Source: Pseudomonas fragi (GTDB lineage Bacteria; Pseudomonadota; Gammaproteobacteria; Pseudomonadales; Pseudomonadaceae). From it: 64,000 nt of DNA. The position numbers and the translations under genes were made by a program. The DNA lies in NCBI RefSeq assembly GCF_025426255.1, contig NZ_CP104861.1:3162001-3226000 (forward strand), read 5' to 3'. This document shows positions 30,266-39,388 of this stretch, piece after piece. The notes under the pieces are model-generated. The model saw only the letters and a list, made by a program, of their open reading frames with translations. It had not been told where the DNA came from and did no database searches. The stretch's first letter is position 1; each line of letters opens with the position of its first letter.

Positions 30266-32008
30266 ATGAAGCGATTTACCCCCTGCCTGCTGGCAGCCCT
30301 GTTTGCCCTGCCCTCCTTGCAGGCTATGGCCGCTGCCGATCTGGTATTCACCAACGGCAAGGTGTTCACCGGCGTGCCCGGCCAGCCACTGGTGAAAGCC
30401 GTGGCCGTCGAAAACGGCAAGATCATCAAGGCCGGCAGCGATGCCGAGATCAATGCATTGGCCGACTCCGGCACCCAGCGCATTGACCTGGCGGGCAAGG
30501 TACTGATGCCCGGCATGATTGATACCCACAGCCACCCTGTAGCTGCCGGCCTGGCCAGCCTTGGGGCGAACCTGCTCGATGAAGAAATCCCCCTGCCCGA
30601 GCTTGAGCAATGGATCACCGAGCAGGAGCAGGCGGGCACTACCGGGGAAGGCGGAGTCGTCAATATTGCGGGCGTCAGTTCGGCCTACTGGGAGCAAAGC
30701 AGCGAGTTGGGCAAACACTTCAATCAAGGCCGCTGGGCTGACAAACCACTGGTATTGAACGGTATCGACGGGCATACCGGTTGGGCCAACAATGCCATGC
30801 TCAAGCGCATCGGGATTGATGCCACCTACATTAAAAACCTGCCAAGCAAGGAGCGCGATTATATCGGTCACGCGGCGGACTTCACCCCCACCGGTTTTGT
30901 CGCCGAGTCCATGTGGGACCAGGTACGCGGCCAGGTCCCACCGCCAAGCGCAGAGGTGATGCTCAAGGCGGCCCGTGAAGCCGTGAAAATCAACAATCAG
31001 TATGGGGTGACGGGCTGGATGGACGCAGCCTCGAACGCAGGCCATTCCGACTCGCTATTTGATTTCACCGCCACCGAACAAAGCGTCGGCGTATTGCCGC
31101 TGTATCGCCAGCTGGCAGAGAATGGCGAGCTGTCAGCCCACGTCGCGGCACTGCTGCTGACCAACTCCAAAAGCAAGCCCGCCGACCTTGAAGTGCTGGC
31201 CAAGGTGATGAAGCAGTTCGAAGGCGTGCCCAACCTGACCTTCCCCGGCATCAAGGTGTTTGCCGACGGCGTTCTGGAATACCCGGGGCAAACCGCAGCG
31301 GTCATCGTGCCTTACAAAAACAACAATAAAAACGGCGAGTTGCTGATCGACCCGGCGCACTTTGGCGAGTTGGTGGTCGCAGCCGAAAAACGCGGCTGGA
31401 TCGTCCATATGCACGCAGTCGGCGACCGCGCGGTGCGCGAGTCCCTCAATGGCTTTGAATATGCGCGCAAGCTCGGCCCGGCACCGGTCACCCATAGCAT
31501 CAGCCACCTGCAACTGGTCAATCCCAAGGAATTCCCGCGCTTTGCGCAACTGGGGGTAGTGGCGTCCATGCAACTGCTGTGGGCCACCGAAGAAAGCTAC
31601 ACCGTCGACCTAGTCAAGCCTTACATCAGCGCATTTGCCTATGGCTATCAGTACCCGGCCAAATCCCTGAAAGACGCCGGGGCCATGATCGCGGGCGCCA
31701 GCGACTGGCCGGTATCGAGCCCCAACCCGTGGAATGCCATCGCCCAGGCCGCCACCCGCAAAGGCCCGCTGGGCGTGCTCAATGCCAAGGAAAGCGTTGA
31801 TCGCCAGACCATGTTTTATGCCTACACCAGCAATGCCGCCAAAACCCTGGGGCTGGATACGCAAATCGGTTCCTTGGCACCCGGCAAGCAGGCCGACCTG
31901 ATCATCCTCGACCGTGACGTATTCAGCGTTGATGACGAAGCCCTCTCGGACACCAAAGTCCTGAAGACCTACTTCGCCGGCAAGCAGGTCTACGCGCCCG
32001 ACGCCTGA
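30266..32008 (+). CDS. exported YtcJ-type amidohydrolase
   Basis: The 580-residue metal-dependent hydrolase has a Sec signal peptide (MKRFTPCLLAALFALPSLQA, cut near AMA). The first metal motif is GMIDTHSHP (about 88), with further His in HMHAVGDRA and HSISHLQ and the final Asp in GASDWPVSSPNP. This layout is the amidohydrolase_3 (YtcJ) family, whose natural substrates are mostly unknown amides or cyclic ureas. It follows puuB by 60 bases, so a role in amine or amide scavenging in the periplasm is possible but unproven. Confidence 0.88.
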   Translation: MKRFTPCLLAALFALPSLQAMAAADLVFTNGKVFTGVPGQPLVKAVAVENGKIIKAGSDAEINALADSGTQRIDLAGKVLMPGMIDTHSHPVAAGLASLGANLLDEEIPLPELEQWITEQEQAGTTGEGGVVNIAGVSSAYWEQSSELGKHFNQGRWADKPLVLNGIDGHTGWANNAMLKRIGIDATYIKNLPSKERDYIGHAADFTPTGFVAESMWDQVRGQVPPPSAEVMLKAAREAVKINNQYGVTGWMDAASNAGHSDSLFDFTATEQSVGVLPLYRQLAENGELSAHVAALLLTNSKSKPADLEVLAKVMKQFEGVPNLTFPGIKVFADGVLEYPGQTAAVIVPYKNNNKNGELLIDPAHFGELVVAAEKRGWIVHMHAVGDRAVRESLNGFEYARKLGPAPVTHSISHLQLVNPKEFPRFAQLGVVASMQLLWATEESYTVDLVKPYISAFAYGYQYPAKSLKDAGAMIAGASDWPVSSPNPWNAIAQAATRKGPLGVLNAKESVDRQTMFYAYTSNAAKTLGLDTQIGSLAPGKQADLIILDRDVFSVDDEALSDTKVLKTYFAGKQVYAPDA

Positions 32009-32025
32009 TTGGCTCGCCAGGCTTG

Positions 32026-32059
32026 CGACCGTCCCTGCACTCGGGGCGGTCGAAAAAAA
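32026..32059 (+). terminator. Rho-independent terminator after the amidohydrolase gene
   Basis: CGACCGTCCC pairs with GGGGCGGTCG (one T-G pair) around a TGCACTC loop. On the plus strand the stem is followed by seven A, so the U-run faces the other direction. It may stop antisense transcription best, while still acting as a 3' hairpin for the amidohydrolase transcript. Confidence 0.5.
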
Positions 32060-32097
32060 CATTGCTCATAGCGCCTTATAAAAACAAGAGAACTGAT

Positions 32098-32874
32098 ATG
32101 AACGCATTGTCTGTCTGCATGCTCACGGGCCTGGCCCTTACACCCCTGCTCAGCGCCCAGGCGCTGGAGCTCAACGACGATTTCCAGCTGGTGATTACGC
32201 CCACGCTAATCAGCGATTACCGGGCCAACGGCCTCTCGCAAACCCTGGGCGACCCTGCTGCGCAACTGTCGATCACCCTCAACCACAGCAGTGGCTTGTA
32301 CGCAGGCCTGTGGACCTCGAATGTCGATTTTGGCTACGACTCTAAAACCCGTCAGGAGCTCGAATACTTTGCCGGGTACTTCTGGCAAATCAACGACAAC
32401 ATCAGCCTGGACACCTTCTACACCCGCTACGGGTACCCCCGTGAAAGCGGATACAACCAGAGCGATGTCCAGGCCACCCTCGATGTATACGGCGTTTTAC
32501 TCGGTGGCAAATACGTCAACAACATGAAAGGCCCGGATTACGAGGATGAAAACGGCGAGTTCCACGAGGGCAAGAAAGACGAGGACTTATCCACGGTGTT
32601 TATCGGTTACCACACCGTGCTGCCCGCCGAAATCGGTTTGGTGTTGCGCTACGAATACGTCGACTACAAGGATGACGTATTTTTCAGCAACAGCGGCAAG
32701 GGCCAGGCCGATTACTACGACTGGGAAGTCAAACTCAGCCGCCAACTGATCGGCATTGACTGGGCGCTGAGCTATATCGATACCGACCTGTCGAAAGCCC
32801 AATGCACCAGCTTTACCGGCTACGACGATGTGTGCGGTGCAACGCTGGTGGCCAGCGCCAGCAAAACCTTCTGA
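32098..32874 (+). CDS. TorF-family putative outer-membrane porin
   Basis: The 258-residue protein has a signal peptide (MNALSVCMLTGLALTPLLSA, cut after QALE region) and alternating strands rich in aromatic and polar residues: ISDYRANGLSQTLGDPAAQL, LYAGLWTSNVDFGY, YFAGYFWQINDNISLD. This is the pattern of the TorF-type (Tor putative) Gram-negative outer-membrane proteins. It ends in Phe, as outer-membrane barrels do. Its place after the amidohydrolase suggests it admits that enzyme's substrate; this is inference. Confidence 0.8.
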   Translation: MNALSVCMLTGLALTPLLSAQALELNDDFQLVITPTLISDYRANGLSQTLGDPAAQLSITLNHSSGLYAGLWTSNVDFGYDSKTRQELEYFAGYFWQINDNISLDTFYTRYGYPRESGYNQSDVQATLDVYGVLLGGKYVNNMKGPDYEDENGEFHEGKKDEDLSTVFIGYHTVLPAEIGLVLRYEYVDYKDDVFFSNSGKGQADYYDWEVKLSRQLIGIDWALSYIDTDLSKAQCTSFTGYDDVCGATLVASASKTF

Positions 32875-32962
32875 TTAAACCTGCGACCCGGCGTCACCAA
32901 TGATCCTGTGATCCATTACCATGAGCACCGCCAAGACGTCGTTACGTAGCCGGGAGTGCTCT

Positions 32963-33865
32963 GTGGAAATCAAACACCTGCGATCATTTGTGACCCTGGC
33001 CGAGGAGCTGCACTTCGGCCGGGCTGCGCAACGCCTGTCCATTGTGCAACCGGCCCTGAGCATGCAGATCAAGATGCTCGAAGAAGAGCTGGGAGTGCGC
33101 CTGTTCGAGCGTAACCGGCACTCGGTCACGCTGACCGAAGTGGGTGCCATCTTCTTGCCCGAAGCCCGGGCCACGCTGTATCAGTCGGCCCATGCGGCTG
33201 ATGTGGCCAGGGCCTGTGGGCGAGGGGAAATCGGCCGTGTGCGTTTGGGTTTTGTCTCATCGGTATTGCCCGAACTGCTGCCCTCACTGATCCGCGCGCT
33301 GCATACCCGCTTTCCGCGTATCGAGCTGGAACTCAAGGATATGCCCGGCCCGGACCAGGCTAGTGCCTTGAAAAACGGTCAGCTTGATTTCGGTCTAATG
33401 CGCTTGCCCGCTGCTATTCCGGGCATCCAGACCCGCGAGGTACTGCAGGAAACCTTTATCGTTGCCCTGCCCGGCGATCACCCGCTGGTGGCCTGCGACA
33501 CCCTGCCCCCGACTGCCCTCGCCCAATTGCCGGTGTTTATCCTGGCCAGACGCTACGCTCCCGGTTTTTACGATGAACTGATGCAATCGCTTGCACGCCA
33601 CGGCGCGCAACTGCAAATCGCGACGGAGTTGGGCGAATTCACCACCATGCTCGCCCTGGTGTCCGCCGGGCTCGGCGTTGGCTTGCTACCGGCCAATGCC
33701 GGACGCGCCTTACCCGCCAATGTCATCTCCAGGCCCCTGGAGCTGGGTAGTTACCGGGCAACTACCGGCCTGGCTTGGACGGATCTGAACAGCGCGGTTA
33801 AAACGACGGTGTTCAGTTTGATAGATGAGTTGTTGCCGATGGCTTCGCTGCGGGACAAGAGCTGA
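32963..33865 (+). CDS. LysR-family transcriptional regulator
   Basis: The 300-residue LysR regulator has the winged helix EIKHLRSFVTLAEELHFGRA followed by SIVQPALSMQIKMLEEELGV, and a standard effector-binding domain. I chose the GTG at 32963: it gives the canonical MEIKHLRSF start and has GGGAG at the right spacing, whereas the ATG at 32921 adds 14 unlikely residues. It is co-directional with the TorF-like gene, 88 bases downstream. Target genes are unknown; the porin/amidohydrolase genes are the obvious candidates. Confidence 0.87.
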   Translation: MEIKHLRSFVTLAEELHFGRAAQRLSIVQPALSMQIKMLEEELGVRLFERNRHSVTLTEVGAIFLPEARATLYQSAHAADVARACGRGEIGRVRLGFVSSVLPELLPSLIRALHTRFPRIELELKDMPGPDQASALKNGQLDFGLMRLPAAIPGIQTREVLQETFIVALPGDHPLVACDTLPPTALAQLPVFILARRYAPGFYDELMQSLARHGAQLQIATELGEFTTMLALVSAGLGVGLLPANAGRALPANVISRPLELGSYRATTGLAWTDLNSAVKTTVFSLIDELLPMASLRDKS

Positions 33866-33966
33866 GAAAGGCGTATGGGCAGTCCTGCCACAGGGCAGAT
33901 TTTGCAAGGGCGACGCGGTAATGCTGTTCACTTAAGGTCCGCGTTACCCCGACTGTGGGAGCAGGT

Positions 33967-34521
33967 TTATTGCTTCGGATCACAGCCTAATAGCCCCACC
34001 ATCTCCTTGCCCGCCGCGATCAACTCGCGGCACACACCGTTGACCTGACTCGAAACGATTAGCCCTTCACCGATCAACAGCAGTTGCATGGCTGCCAAGC
34101 GAGGGTTGTTGAGGTGTGCTTGGGCACATATTTGCTCCAGATAAGCCACAAGTGCCTGCTTGTGTCGTTTGGCCAAAATATGCGGCGCCAGTGTCAGGCT
34201 GGCGTATTCGGCAGAGGCATTGATAAAGGCGCAGCCGTGGAAGTCAGGCTCCTGTACCCAGGCGCCAATAAAGTCGAGATAGGCTTCGGGTCGCAGCGCT
34301 GGCGGAGCCTGCTCAACCGCTGCGTTCACTTTGGCCATGAACTCGTTGTGACGAAGCGCCAAAGCAGCCTCGACCAGATGTTCCTTACTTGGAAAATGCC
34401 GGTACAGGGTCTTTTTGGTAACCCCTGCCTCCTGGCTCAGCTGCTCCACTCCGGTCGCATGAAAACCCTGACGATAGAACAGGCGCAAGGCAGAACCGGT
34501 TATTGCATCGGATGTACTCAT
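33967..34521 (-). CDS. TetR-family repressor, divergent from HPP protein
   Basis: The 184-residue TetR regulator has the helix-turn-helix VEQLSQEAGVTKKTLYRHFP near residue 30 and an all-helical ligand domain with a Cys-containing FHGCAFINASAE segment typical of AcrR-like repressors. ATG 34521 gives MSTSDAITG; an in-frame ATG five codons earlier is possible. It is divergent from the HPP gene, and the shared 107-base region contains two copies of the palindrome ATACCGATCGGTAT, the classic arrangement for autoregulation plus control of the neighbour. Confidence 0.9.
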   Translation of the reverse strand: MSTSDAITGSALRLFYRQGFHATGVEQLSQEAGVTKKTLYRHFPSKEHLVEAALALRHNEFMAKVNAAVEQAPPALRPEAYLDFIGAWVQEPDFHGCAFINASAEYASLTLAPHILAKRHKQALVAYLEQICAQAHLNNPRLAAMQLLLIGEGLIVSSQVNGVCRELIAAGKEMVGLLGCDPKQ

Positions 34522-34554
34522 TTCCAAGGACCTCATGGGAGATGCCGAACAGTG

Positions 34555-34593
34555 TATACCGATCGGTTGACTTGCAGGTATACCGATCGGTAT
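34555..34593. promoter_or_regulatory. tandem TetR operators
   Basis: A perfect 14-bp palindrome ATACCGATCGGTAT (34580-34593) is preceded by a near-copy, ATACCGATCGGTTG, at 34556-34569. Their centres are 24 bases apart, just over two helical turns. Both lie in the divergent TetR/HPP intergenic region. Confidence 0.85.
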
Positions 34594-34628
34594 CCTTTGG
34601 TGACTTCACCCTCCCTGCGAGCACCTCC

Positions 34629-35129
34629 ATGCCAACACATCGCCTGCTCAAATCGGGTGCGCCAGCCGCACCTTCACTGCGTTTTACCCTGACGTCGTTT
34701 ATCGGCGTGGTTATCGCCATCGGTGCCACAGGCTGGCTTAACGCTATCTCAGGCACCCCCTGGCTGATGGCGTCACTGGGAGCCAGTTGCGTGCTGGCTT
34801 TCGGCTTGCCGGACTCGCCACTGGCTCAGCCACGCAGCATTATCGGCGGGCATTTCATCTCGACGCTGATCGGGCTGATCATTCTCAACACCCTAGGCAA
34901 TTCATGGTGGGCATGTGCGCTAGCCGTAGGCCTGGCACTGGTGGCCATGCAGCAAACCCGAACCGTGCATGCCCCAGCAGGTGCAAATCCCATAGTGGTA
35001 CTAACCGCAGGTGCGCCGCTGTCATTTTTGGTTACACCGGTACTGGCCGGCTCCATCGTGATTGTGATGGTGGCCTGGTGCCTGAATAACGCCCGTAATA
35101 AAGGCAGTTATCCCAAGTACTGGCTATAG
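34629..35129 (+). CDS. HPP-family inner-membrane protein
   Basis: The 166-residue protein has four predicted membrane segments. The HPP-family features are seen as FIGVVIAIGATGWLN, WLMASLGASCVLAFGLPDSP and HAPAGANPIVVLTAG. Family members include plant chloroplast nitrite transporters, but bacterial functions are mostly unassigned. The ATG at 34629 lies after the tandem operators; an earlier in-frame ATG would place the operators inside the coding sequence and is rejected. Confidence 0.87.
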   Translation: MPTHRLLKSGAPAAPSLRFTLTSFIGVVIAIGATGWLNAISGTPWLMASLGASCVLAFGLPDSPLAQPRSIIGGHFISTLIGLIILNTLGNSWWACALAVGLALVAMQQTRTVHAPAGANPIVVLTAGAPLSFLVTPVLAGSIVIVMVAWCLNNARNKGSYPKYWL

Positions 35130-35174
35130 AACTCACCTGTCCCGTTACCGCTAATTACCCTTTGCCATACCAAA

Positions 35175-35193
35175 GTAAATGATAAACATTCTC
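35175..35193. promoter_or_regulatory. Fur-type box upstream of the TonB receptor
   Basis: GTAAATGATAAACATTCTC matches the 19-bp Fur consensus GATAATGATAATCATTATC at 15 positions, with 12 of 13 in the core. It lies about 160 bases before the receptor start and implies iron repression. Confidence 0.65.
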
Positions 35194-35355
35194 CTTGCTG
35201 ATACGATTCAGCTCTGTCGAATAGTCTGAGACGCCCGTAATAGACGTTTCAACCGGCGCACTGAAAAGAGAGGCAACAAGAACCTCGCCCACTTCATTGT
35301 TCGGTTATCGGCAGCGAATTCAGTTATCTGCCGTCATTGGTGTGGAGTGTTACGG

Positions 35356-37506
35356 ATGTTGCAAAGGAAGCGTGGTTTTAAACGGGCAGGCATTATGCCC
35401 CTCGGGGTATGTACCAGTCTGGTGATTAGCTGTACGGCGCTGGCGGGCGAAAACGCCCCCATGCAACTGCCAAGTATTCAGGTCGACGGTGTGCAATCTA
35501 CCGTAGACGATACGGACTACCGTGCGGGCTATAGCTCGACTGCAGACAAGACTGAAACACCCTATCTGCAGCAGTCACAAACAGTCGATACGGTGACCCG
35601 TCAGCAGCTCAAGGATCAAGCACCACAAACCCTCGAGGACGTGATTAAATTTATGCCCGGAGTGGTCGTCAGTAACAACTTTGGTGGCACACAGGACAGT
35701 TTTATCAAGCGCGGCTTCGGCAACTCTGATGATGGCGGCGTTTTGCGCGATGGTGTGCGCATGCCCATCGGACGTAATTTTCAACGTGTCACCACCGAGC
35801 GTGTGGAGATGCTCAAAGGCCCCGCCTCATTGCTGTACGGGATGCAGGAGCCAGGTGGGGTAATCAACGTAATCACCAAAAAGCCGCAATACCAATGGAG
35901 CAGTTCGCTGGGCGGCACCCGGAGTGATCAGGGCGGTGGCGATGGCTGGTTCGACATCACCGGCCCGCTGGCTGACAGCGGTTTTGCGTTTCGTTTGATC
36001 GGGCAAAACCGCGATGAGGATTACTGGCGCAACTTTGGCCAGAACACGTCAAAACTGGTCGCTCCCTCACTGGCCTACGAGTCTGACGACCTGTCGTTTC
36101 TCGCCGCCTATGAATACAACGATTACAGCAACACGCTGGACCGCGGCGCGTTGTTTTACAACGGCCACCATGTGGGCAGCCGCGACAAGCGCCTGGACGA
36201 AAAGTGGACCCGCGCCGAAGGCCAGCGCCAGTCGTTCAACACCACCACCGAATACCGCCTCGACCCGAGTTCGCGGGTGCGCCTGACCACGGGCTGGGTG
36301 TATGACCATTACAACGATTACCAGGCCGACCCCAGTGAGTATCGCCCCGCAACTGGCGAGCTGACGCGACGTTTTCGACGCAATGTGGGTGCCAATCGGG
36401 AAAACGCTTACCTGTCCCTCGACTGGATTGGCAACAAGACCTGGTACGGAATCGATCATGATCTGGTCACCGGCGCCGACTATGAAACCCGCCGCGAAGC
36501 CAACGGGGACTTCCTGCAAAGCCGCAACGTTGGCGGCTTCTACCCGGCCAACCCGCAATATGGCTTGCTCCCGCCCGTGGGTACGGTCAACCCGTCAAAC
36601 ACCAACGGCAAAAGCCATATCAAGGGTCAGTCGCTGTACGTCAAAGACAATATCCATCTGGGCGAAAAATGGATTCTGGCACCGGGACTGCGCTACCAGC
36701 ACTACTCGATAGATTCGGGCGCGGGTCTGGACTTCAAGCAAACCACCGATGAGGGCGAGTCCAAGCTCCTGCCTTTTTTAGGGCTGGTGTATCAGATGCG
36801 TGACGATCTCTCGCTGTATGCCAACTACAGCCAGTCGTTCGCGCCCAACGAGATGGAAAACGGCACCACTTTCGAAGGCACCTACAAGTCAGAGACCGGC
36901 CGCCAGTACGAAGTGGGAATGAAGTATGACAACGGCGACTGGACGAGTCAGTTGGCGCTGTACGACATCCTGAAAAACAACGTGCAGCAGAACACCGGTG
37001 AACTCGACGAGTTCGGCAACATGGTGCAACGTTTGGCGGGTGAAGTGCAGTCACGCGGCCTGGAATGGAGCATGACCGGACGCCTGAGTGCGCAATGGAG
37101 TGTGATCGCCAACTACGCCTACACCGATGCCCGAATCAAGAAAGACACTGAGCAAACCGAAGGCAATCGCCTGTTCAACGTGGCGCGTCATGTGGGCGGT
37201 GCTTACCTCACCTACGAAGTCCCGGCCGACATTTTTGCAGGTCGCTTGCGTCTTGGTTCCGGCGCCCGTTATGTGGGCAAGCGCGCAGGGGATATCAGCA
37301 ACTCCTTCGAGCTTCCTGACTACACCACGGTGGACGCTTTCGCATCTTGGAAGACCAGCCATCTGCTGGGCAAGGAAACCTCGCTGCAACTCAATGCCAG
37401 CAACCTGACCGACCGCAGCTATTTTGTGGCTTCGGGTGGCACTACCCGACGAGTAAGTTGGGGCGAAGGAAGGACGCTGCGATTGACGGGGGAAGTCAAC
37501 TTCTAG
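35356..37506 (+). CDS. TonB-dependent siderophore receptor
   Basis: The 716-residue outer-membrane receptor has a signal peptide ending in TALAG, then a plug domain (QTVDTVTRQQLKDQAPQTLE, NFGGTQDSFIKRGFG, and ERVEMLKGPASLLYGMQEPG near 150), and a 22-strand barrel ending in RLTGEVNF with a terminal Phe. No N-terminal signalling domain or adjacent FecI/FecR pair is present, so it is a plain transporter. Its ligand is probably a ferric siderophore of the ferrichrome/hydroxamate class, judged only from general similarity. ATG 35356 has GGAG eight bases ahead; a GTG at 35347 is the alternative. Confidence 0.9.
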   Translation: MLQRKRGFKRAGIMPLGVCTSLVISCTALAGENAPMQLPSIQVDGVQSTVDDTDYRAGYSSTADKTETPYLQQSQTVDTVTRQQLKDQAPQTLEDVIKFMPGVVVSNNFGGTQDSFIKRGFGNSDDGGVLRDGVRMPIGRNFQRVTTERVEMLKGPASLLYGMQEPGGVINVITKKPQYQWSSSLGGTRSDQGGGDGWFDITGPLADSGFAFRLIGQNRDEDYWRNFGQNTSKLVAPSLAYESDDLSFLAAYEYNDYSNTLDRGALFYNGHHVGSRDKRLDEKWTRAEGQRQSFNTTTEYRLDPSSRVRLTTGWVYDHYNDYQADPSEYRPATGELTRRFRRNVGANRENAYLSLDWIGNKTWYGIDHDLVTGADYETRREANGDFLQSRNVGGFYPANPQYGLLPPVGTVNPSNTNGKSHIKGQSLYVKDNIHLGEKWILAPGLRYQHYSIDSGAGLDFKQTTDEGESKLLPFLGLVYQMRDDLSLYANYSQSFAPNEMENGTTFEGTYKSETGRQYEVGMKYDNGDWTSQLALYDILKNNVQQNTGELDEFGNMVQRLAGEVQSRGLEWSMTGRLSAQWSVIANYAYTDARIKKDTEQTEGNRLFNVARHVGGAYLTYEVPADIFAGRLRLGSGARYVGKRAGDISNSFELPDYTTVDAFASWKTSHLLGKETSLQLNASNLTDRSYFVASGGTTRRVSWGEGRTLRLTGEVNF

Positions 37507-37514
37507 TGTAACGG

Positions 37515-37546
37515 GCAGGCGCCAGACAACTGGACATGGCGCCTGC
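37515..37546 (+). terminator. stem-loop terminator after the TonB receptor
   Basis: GCAGGCGCCA and TGGCGCCTGC make a perfect 10-bp GC-rich stem with a 12-base loop, nine bases past the stop. The following T-tract is short. Confidence 0.7.
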
Positions 37547-37726
37547 TTGATACACCCTCAAACTGAGCATGATATTCATAATAAAAAGAACAGTTTTTGT
37601 GCGGCGTGACGAAATAGTTTGAATGAAAAGCCCTACATCCAACCCCGGTTTATGACTGAGTTGGCAAAAATACATTTATAACAAAGACAAATACAATCCT
37701 TTGACTATACTCGGCCTCTTTATTAC

Positions 37727-38764
37727 ATGGCCTTTTGCTATGCTCAATTCAATTCAATTCAACTCTTAAGAGCCTTGGCTGCATGGCTCGTAGTGTTTCA
37801 TCACTACATTCAAGTTGTGCATGGCAATAACCTGAGCGGCCCGCTCTCTAAAGCGCTTCATATGTATGGCGCTATTGGTGTCGATTTATTTTTTATCATC
37901 AGCGGCTTTGTTATTTATCTCTCAGTGGCGGGCAAGAATGTCACACCGGGTGTTTTTGCGGTTCATCGCTTGGCCAGGGTTGTGCCGGCGTATTGGATTT
38001 TCACCTTTATTTCGGCGGTTATTTTGCTCAATGCACCAACTTTCTTGCCACTCACGGCATTCGACCCGACGTTCCTTCTGCAGAGTCTGCTATTTATACC
38101 GGCTCAAAACCCCTCAGGCATTGGTCCGTATCCCCTGTTGACGGTGGGTTGGACGCTGAACTATGAAATGGCATTTTATAGCGTTTTCTTGCTGAGCTTT
38201 TATTTTCCGAAAAAACTCCAACTGCTGATGGTAGCGATTGGGCTTTTTCTACTTTGCAAGTTTATCTCCCGTCTAGGAGGTGATCTTGCCTTCTATGGCA
38301 ACAAAATCATCTATGAATTTTTATTCGGAATACTGATTGCCATCGCCTATAAAAAAGGTTGGGTACAGAAAACACCCTCGTTAGTCGCTGTCGCTGTAAT
38401 CCTTGTTGCTATCGGGATGATTATCTTTTACGGGCAAGTCTCCCATAACCCTCTAAAGTCAGGCCTTCCTTGCGCAATGATTCTCTTTGCGGCCGTATCT
38501 CTTGAGCGCTTCAGTCCTGGTTCGGGGTTAATTAGCCGCCTTGGCGACTGGTCATACTCAACTTATCTGTGCCATGTGCTGGTTATGTGCTCAATGATGA
38601 AAATTCAGGAGCTCTTGAATTTTCACGATGCAGTAACATTTGCCTTGACCATCGCAGGTATTCTTGTTGTGTCCTACTCAAGTTTCAGATGGATTGAAAA
38701 ACCCATTTCCACTCTGGTGAAAAAGAACTCCAAAAGTTACACGGCAACACTGCCTACTGCCTAA
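37727..38764 (+). CDS. acyltransferase-3 (OafA/YrhL-like) membrane protein
   Basis: The 345-residue protein has about ten membrane segments and the acyltransferase_3 signature: LRALAAWLVVFHHYIQ with the catalytic-type His, GVDLFFIISGFVIYLS, and the RLARVVPAYW Arg motif. Such enzymes acetylate or succinylate surface glycans (O-antigen, exopolysaccharide) at the inner membrane. Base composition is clearly lower-GC than its neighbours, so recent transfer is likely. The start is unusual: ATG 37727 reads through a TCAAT repeat, and a second ATG (37740) would give the more canonical MLNSIQLLRALAAW if one repeat unit were lost. Neither start has a strong ribosome site. Confidence 0.87.
   Translation: MAFCYAQFNSIQLLRALAAWLVVFHHYIQVVHGNNLSGPLSKALHMYGAIGVDLFFIISGFVIYLSVAGKNVTPGVFAVHRLARVVPAYWIFTFISAVILLNAPTFLPLTAFDPTFLLQSLLFIPAQNPSGIGPYPLLTVGWTLNYEMAFYSVFLLSFYFPKKLQLLMVAIGLFLLCKFISRLGGDLAFYGNKIIYEFLFGILIAIAYKKGWVQKTPSLVAVAVILVAIGMIIFYGQVSHNPLKSGLPCAMILFAAVSLERFSPGSGLISRLGDWSYSTYLCHVLVMCSMMKIQELLNFHDAVTFALTIAGILVVSYSSFRWIEKPISTLVKKNSKSYTATLPTA
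37744..37762 (+). repeat. TCAAT pentanucleotide repeat at the start of the acyltransferase gene
   Basis: Three full TCAAT units plus TCAA lie within the first dozen codons. Because the unit is 5 bp, gain or loss of one shifts the frame. That makes the tract a candidate phase-variation switch between two possible start codons. Confidence 0.8.
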
Positions 38765-38785
38765 AATGCGCTCTGCCACTACTGA

Positions 38786-38818
38786 CGCCATGACTACTGA
38801 AACTCAGTGGTCATGGCG
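38786..38818. terminator. bidirectional terminator between acyltransferase and RidA genes
   Basis: The arms CGCCATGACTACTGA and TCAGTGGTCATGGCG form a 15-bp stem with one T-G pair and a 3-base loop (AAC), between two convergent genes. T-runs are absent on either side, so efficiency is uncertain. Confidence 0.7.
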
Positions 38819-38835
38819 CCTGACGCCTCGCCGAA

Positions 38836-39339
38836 TTACGGCCGAGCCGCAGTCACTTCGATCTCAACCAGATAATTCGGGTTGGCCAGGCCGGCCACCT
38901 GGAATGCCGAGCGAGTTGGCAGCTTAGGCTGGTCCTTGGTGCCAAAGAACTGGGTGTAGCCTTTCATAAAGCCTGTAAAGTCCATCTTGCCCGTCTCTGG
39001 CGTGCCCACCAGATAGACCTGCATTTTGATTACATCACCCATGGTCAGGCCCAGGCTTTTTAATGTGGCCTCGATATTTTTCAGCACGTTGACCGTCTGC
39101 ACTTCGGTATTGCCATAGGCCGCGAGAGTCTTGGGGTCTGCCTTGCTATCCGCGACGGGAGGTACAACACCACTGAGGTTGACCAGGGTGACACCCGGCG
39201 GAATTTCGACGGCCAGGGAGATCGGGAAGTCCGAGTTCGGCAACTTGTGGCGTATCACTTCAGCCGCATTTACCTGCGAAGCCATCAAGCCAGCCAACAG
39301 GGAGGTCAGGAGAAAAGCGGGGATGATTTTTTTAGACAT
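38836..39339 (-). CDS. exported RidA-family protein
   Basis: The 167-residue protein has a clear signal peptide (MSKKIIPAFLLTSLLAGLMA, cut after NAA), which is unusual for RidA. The mature part keeps the family Arg in PTRSAFQVAGL and the Glu in LVEIEVTAARP. In the periplasm it could hydrolyse imines or enamines released by the co-directional flavin oxidase two genes upstream in the same transcript order (oxidase, cytochrome c, RidA). The ATG has AAAGGAA about nine bases ahead. Confidence 0.88.
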   Translation of the reverse strand: MSKKIIPAFLLTSLLAGLMASQVNAAEVIRHKLPNSDFPISLAVEIPPGVTLVNLSGVVPPVADSKADPKTLAAYGNTEVQTVNVLKNIEATLKSLGLTMGDVIKMQVYLVGTPETGKMDFTGFMKGYTQFFGTKDQPKLPTRSAFQVAGLANPNYLVEIEVTAARP

Positions 39340-39388
39340 CTTTTTATTCCTTTAGGGATGTGAACAAAGCGCGCCGTCCATGTTTGTG

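Noticed and set aside
33940..33966. Single GTGGGAGCAGG resembling half a REP element
   Set aside because: No inverted partner or palindromic core; too degraded to call.
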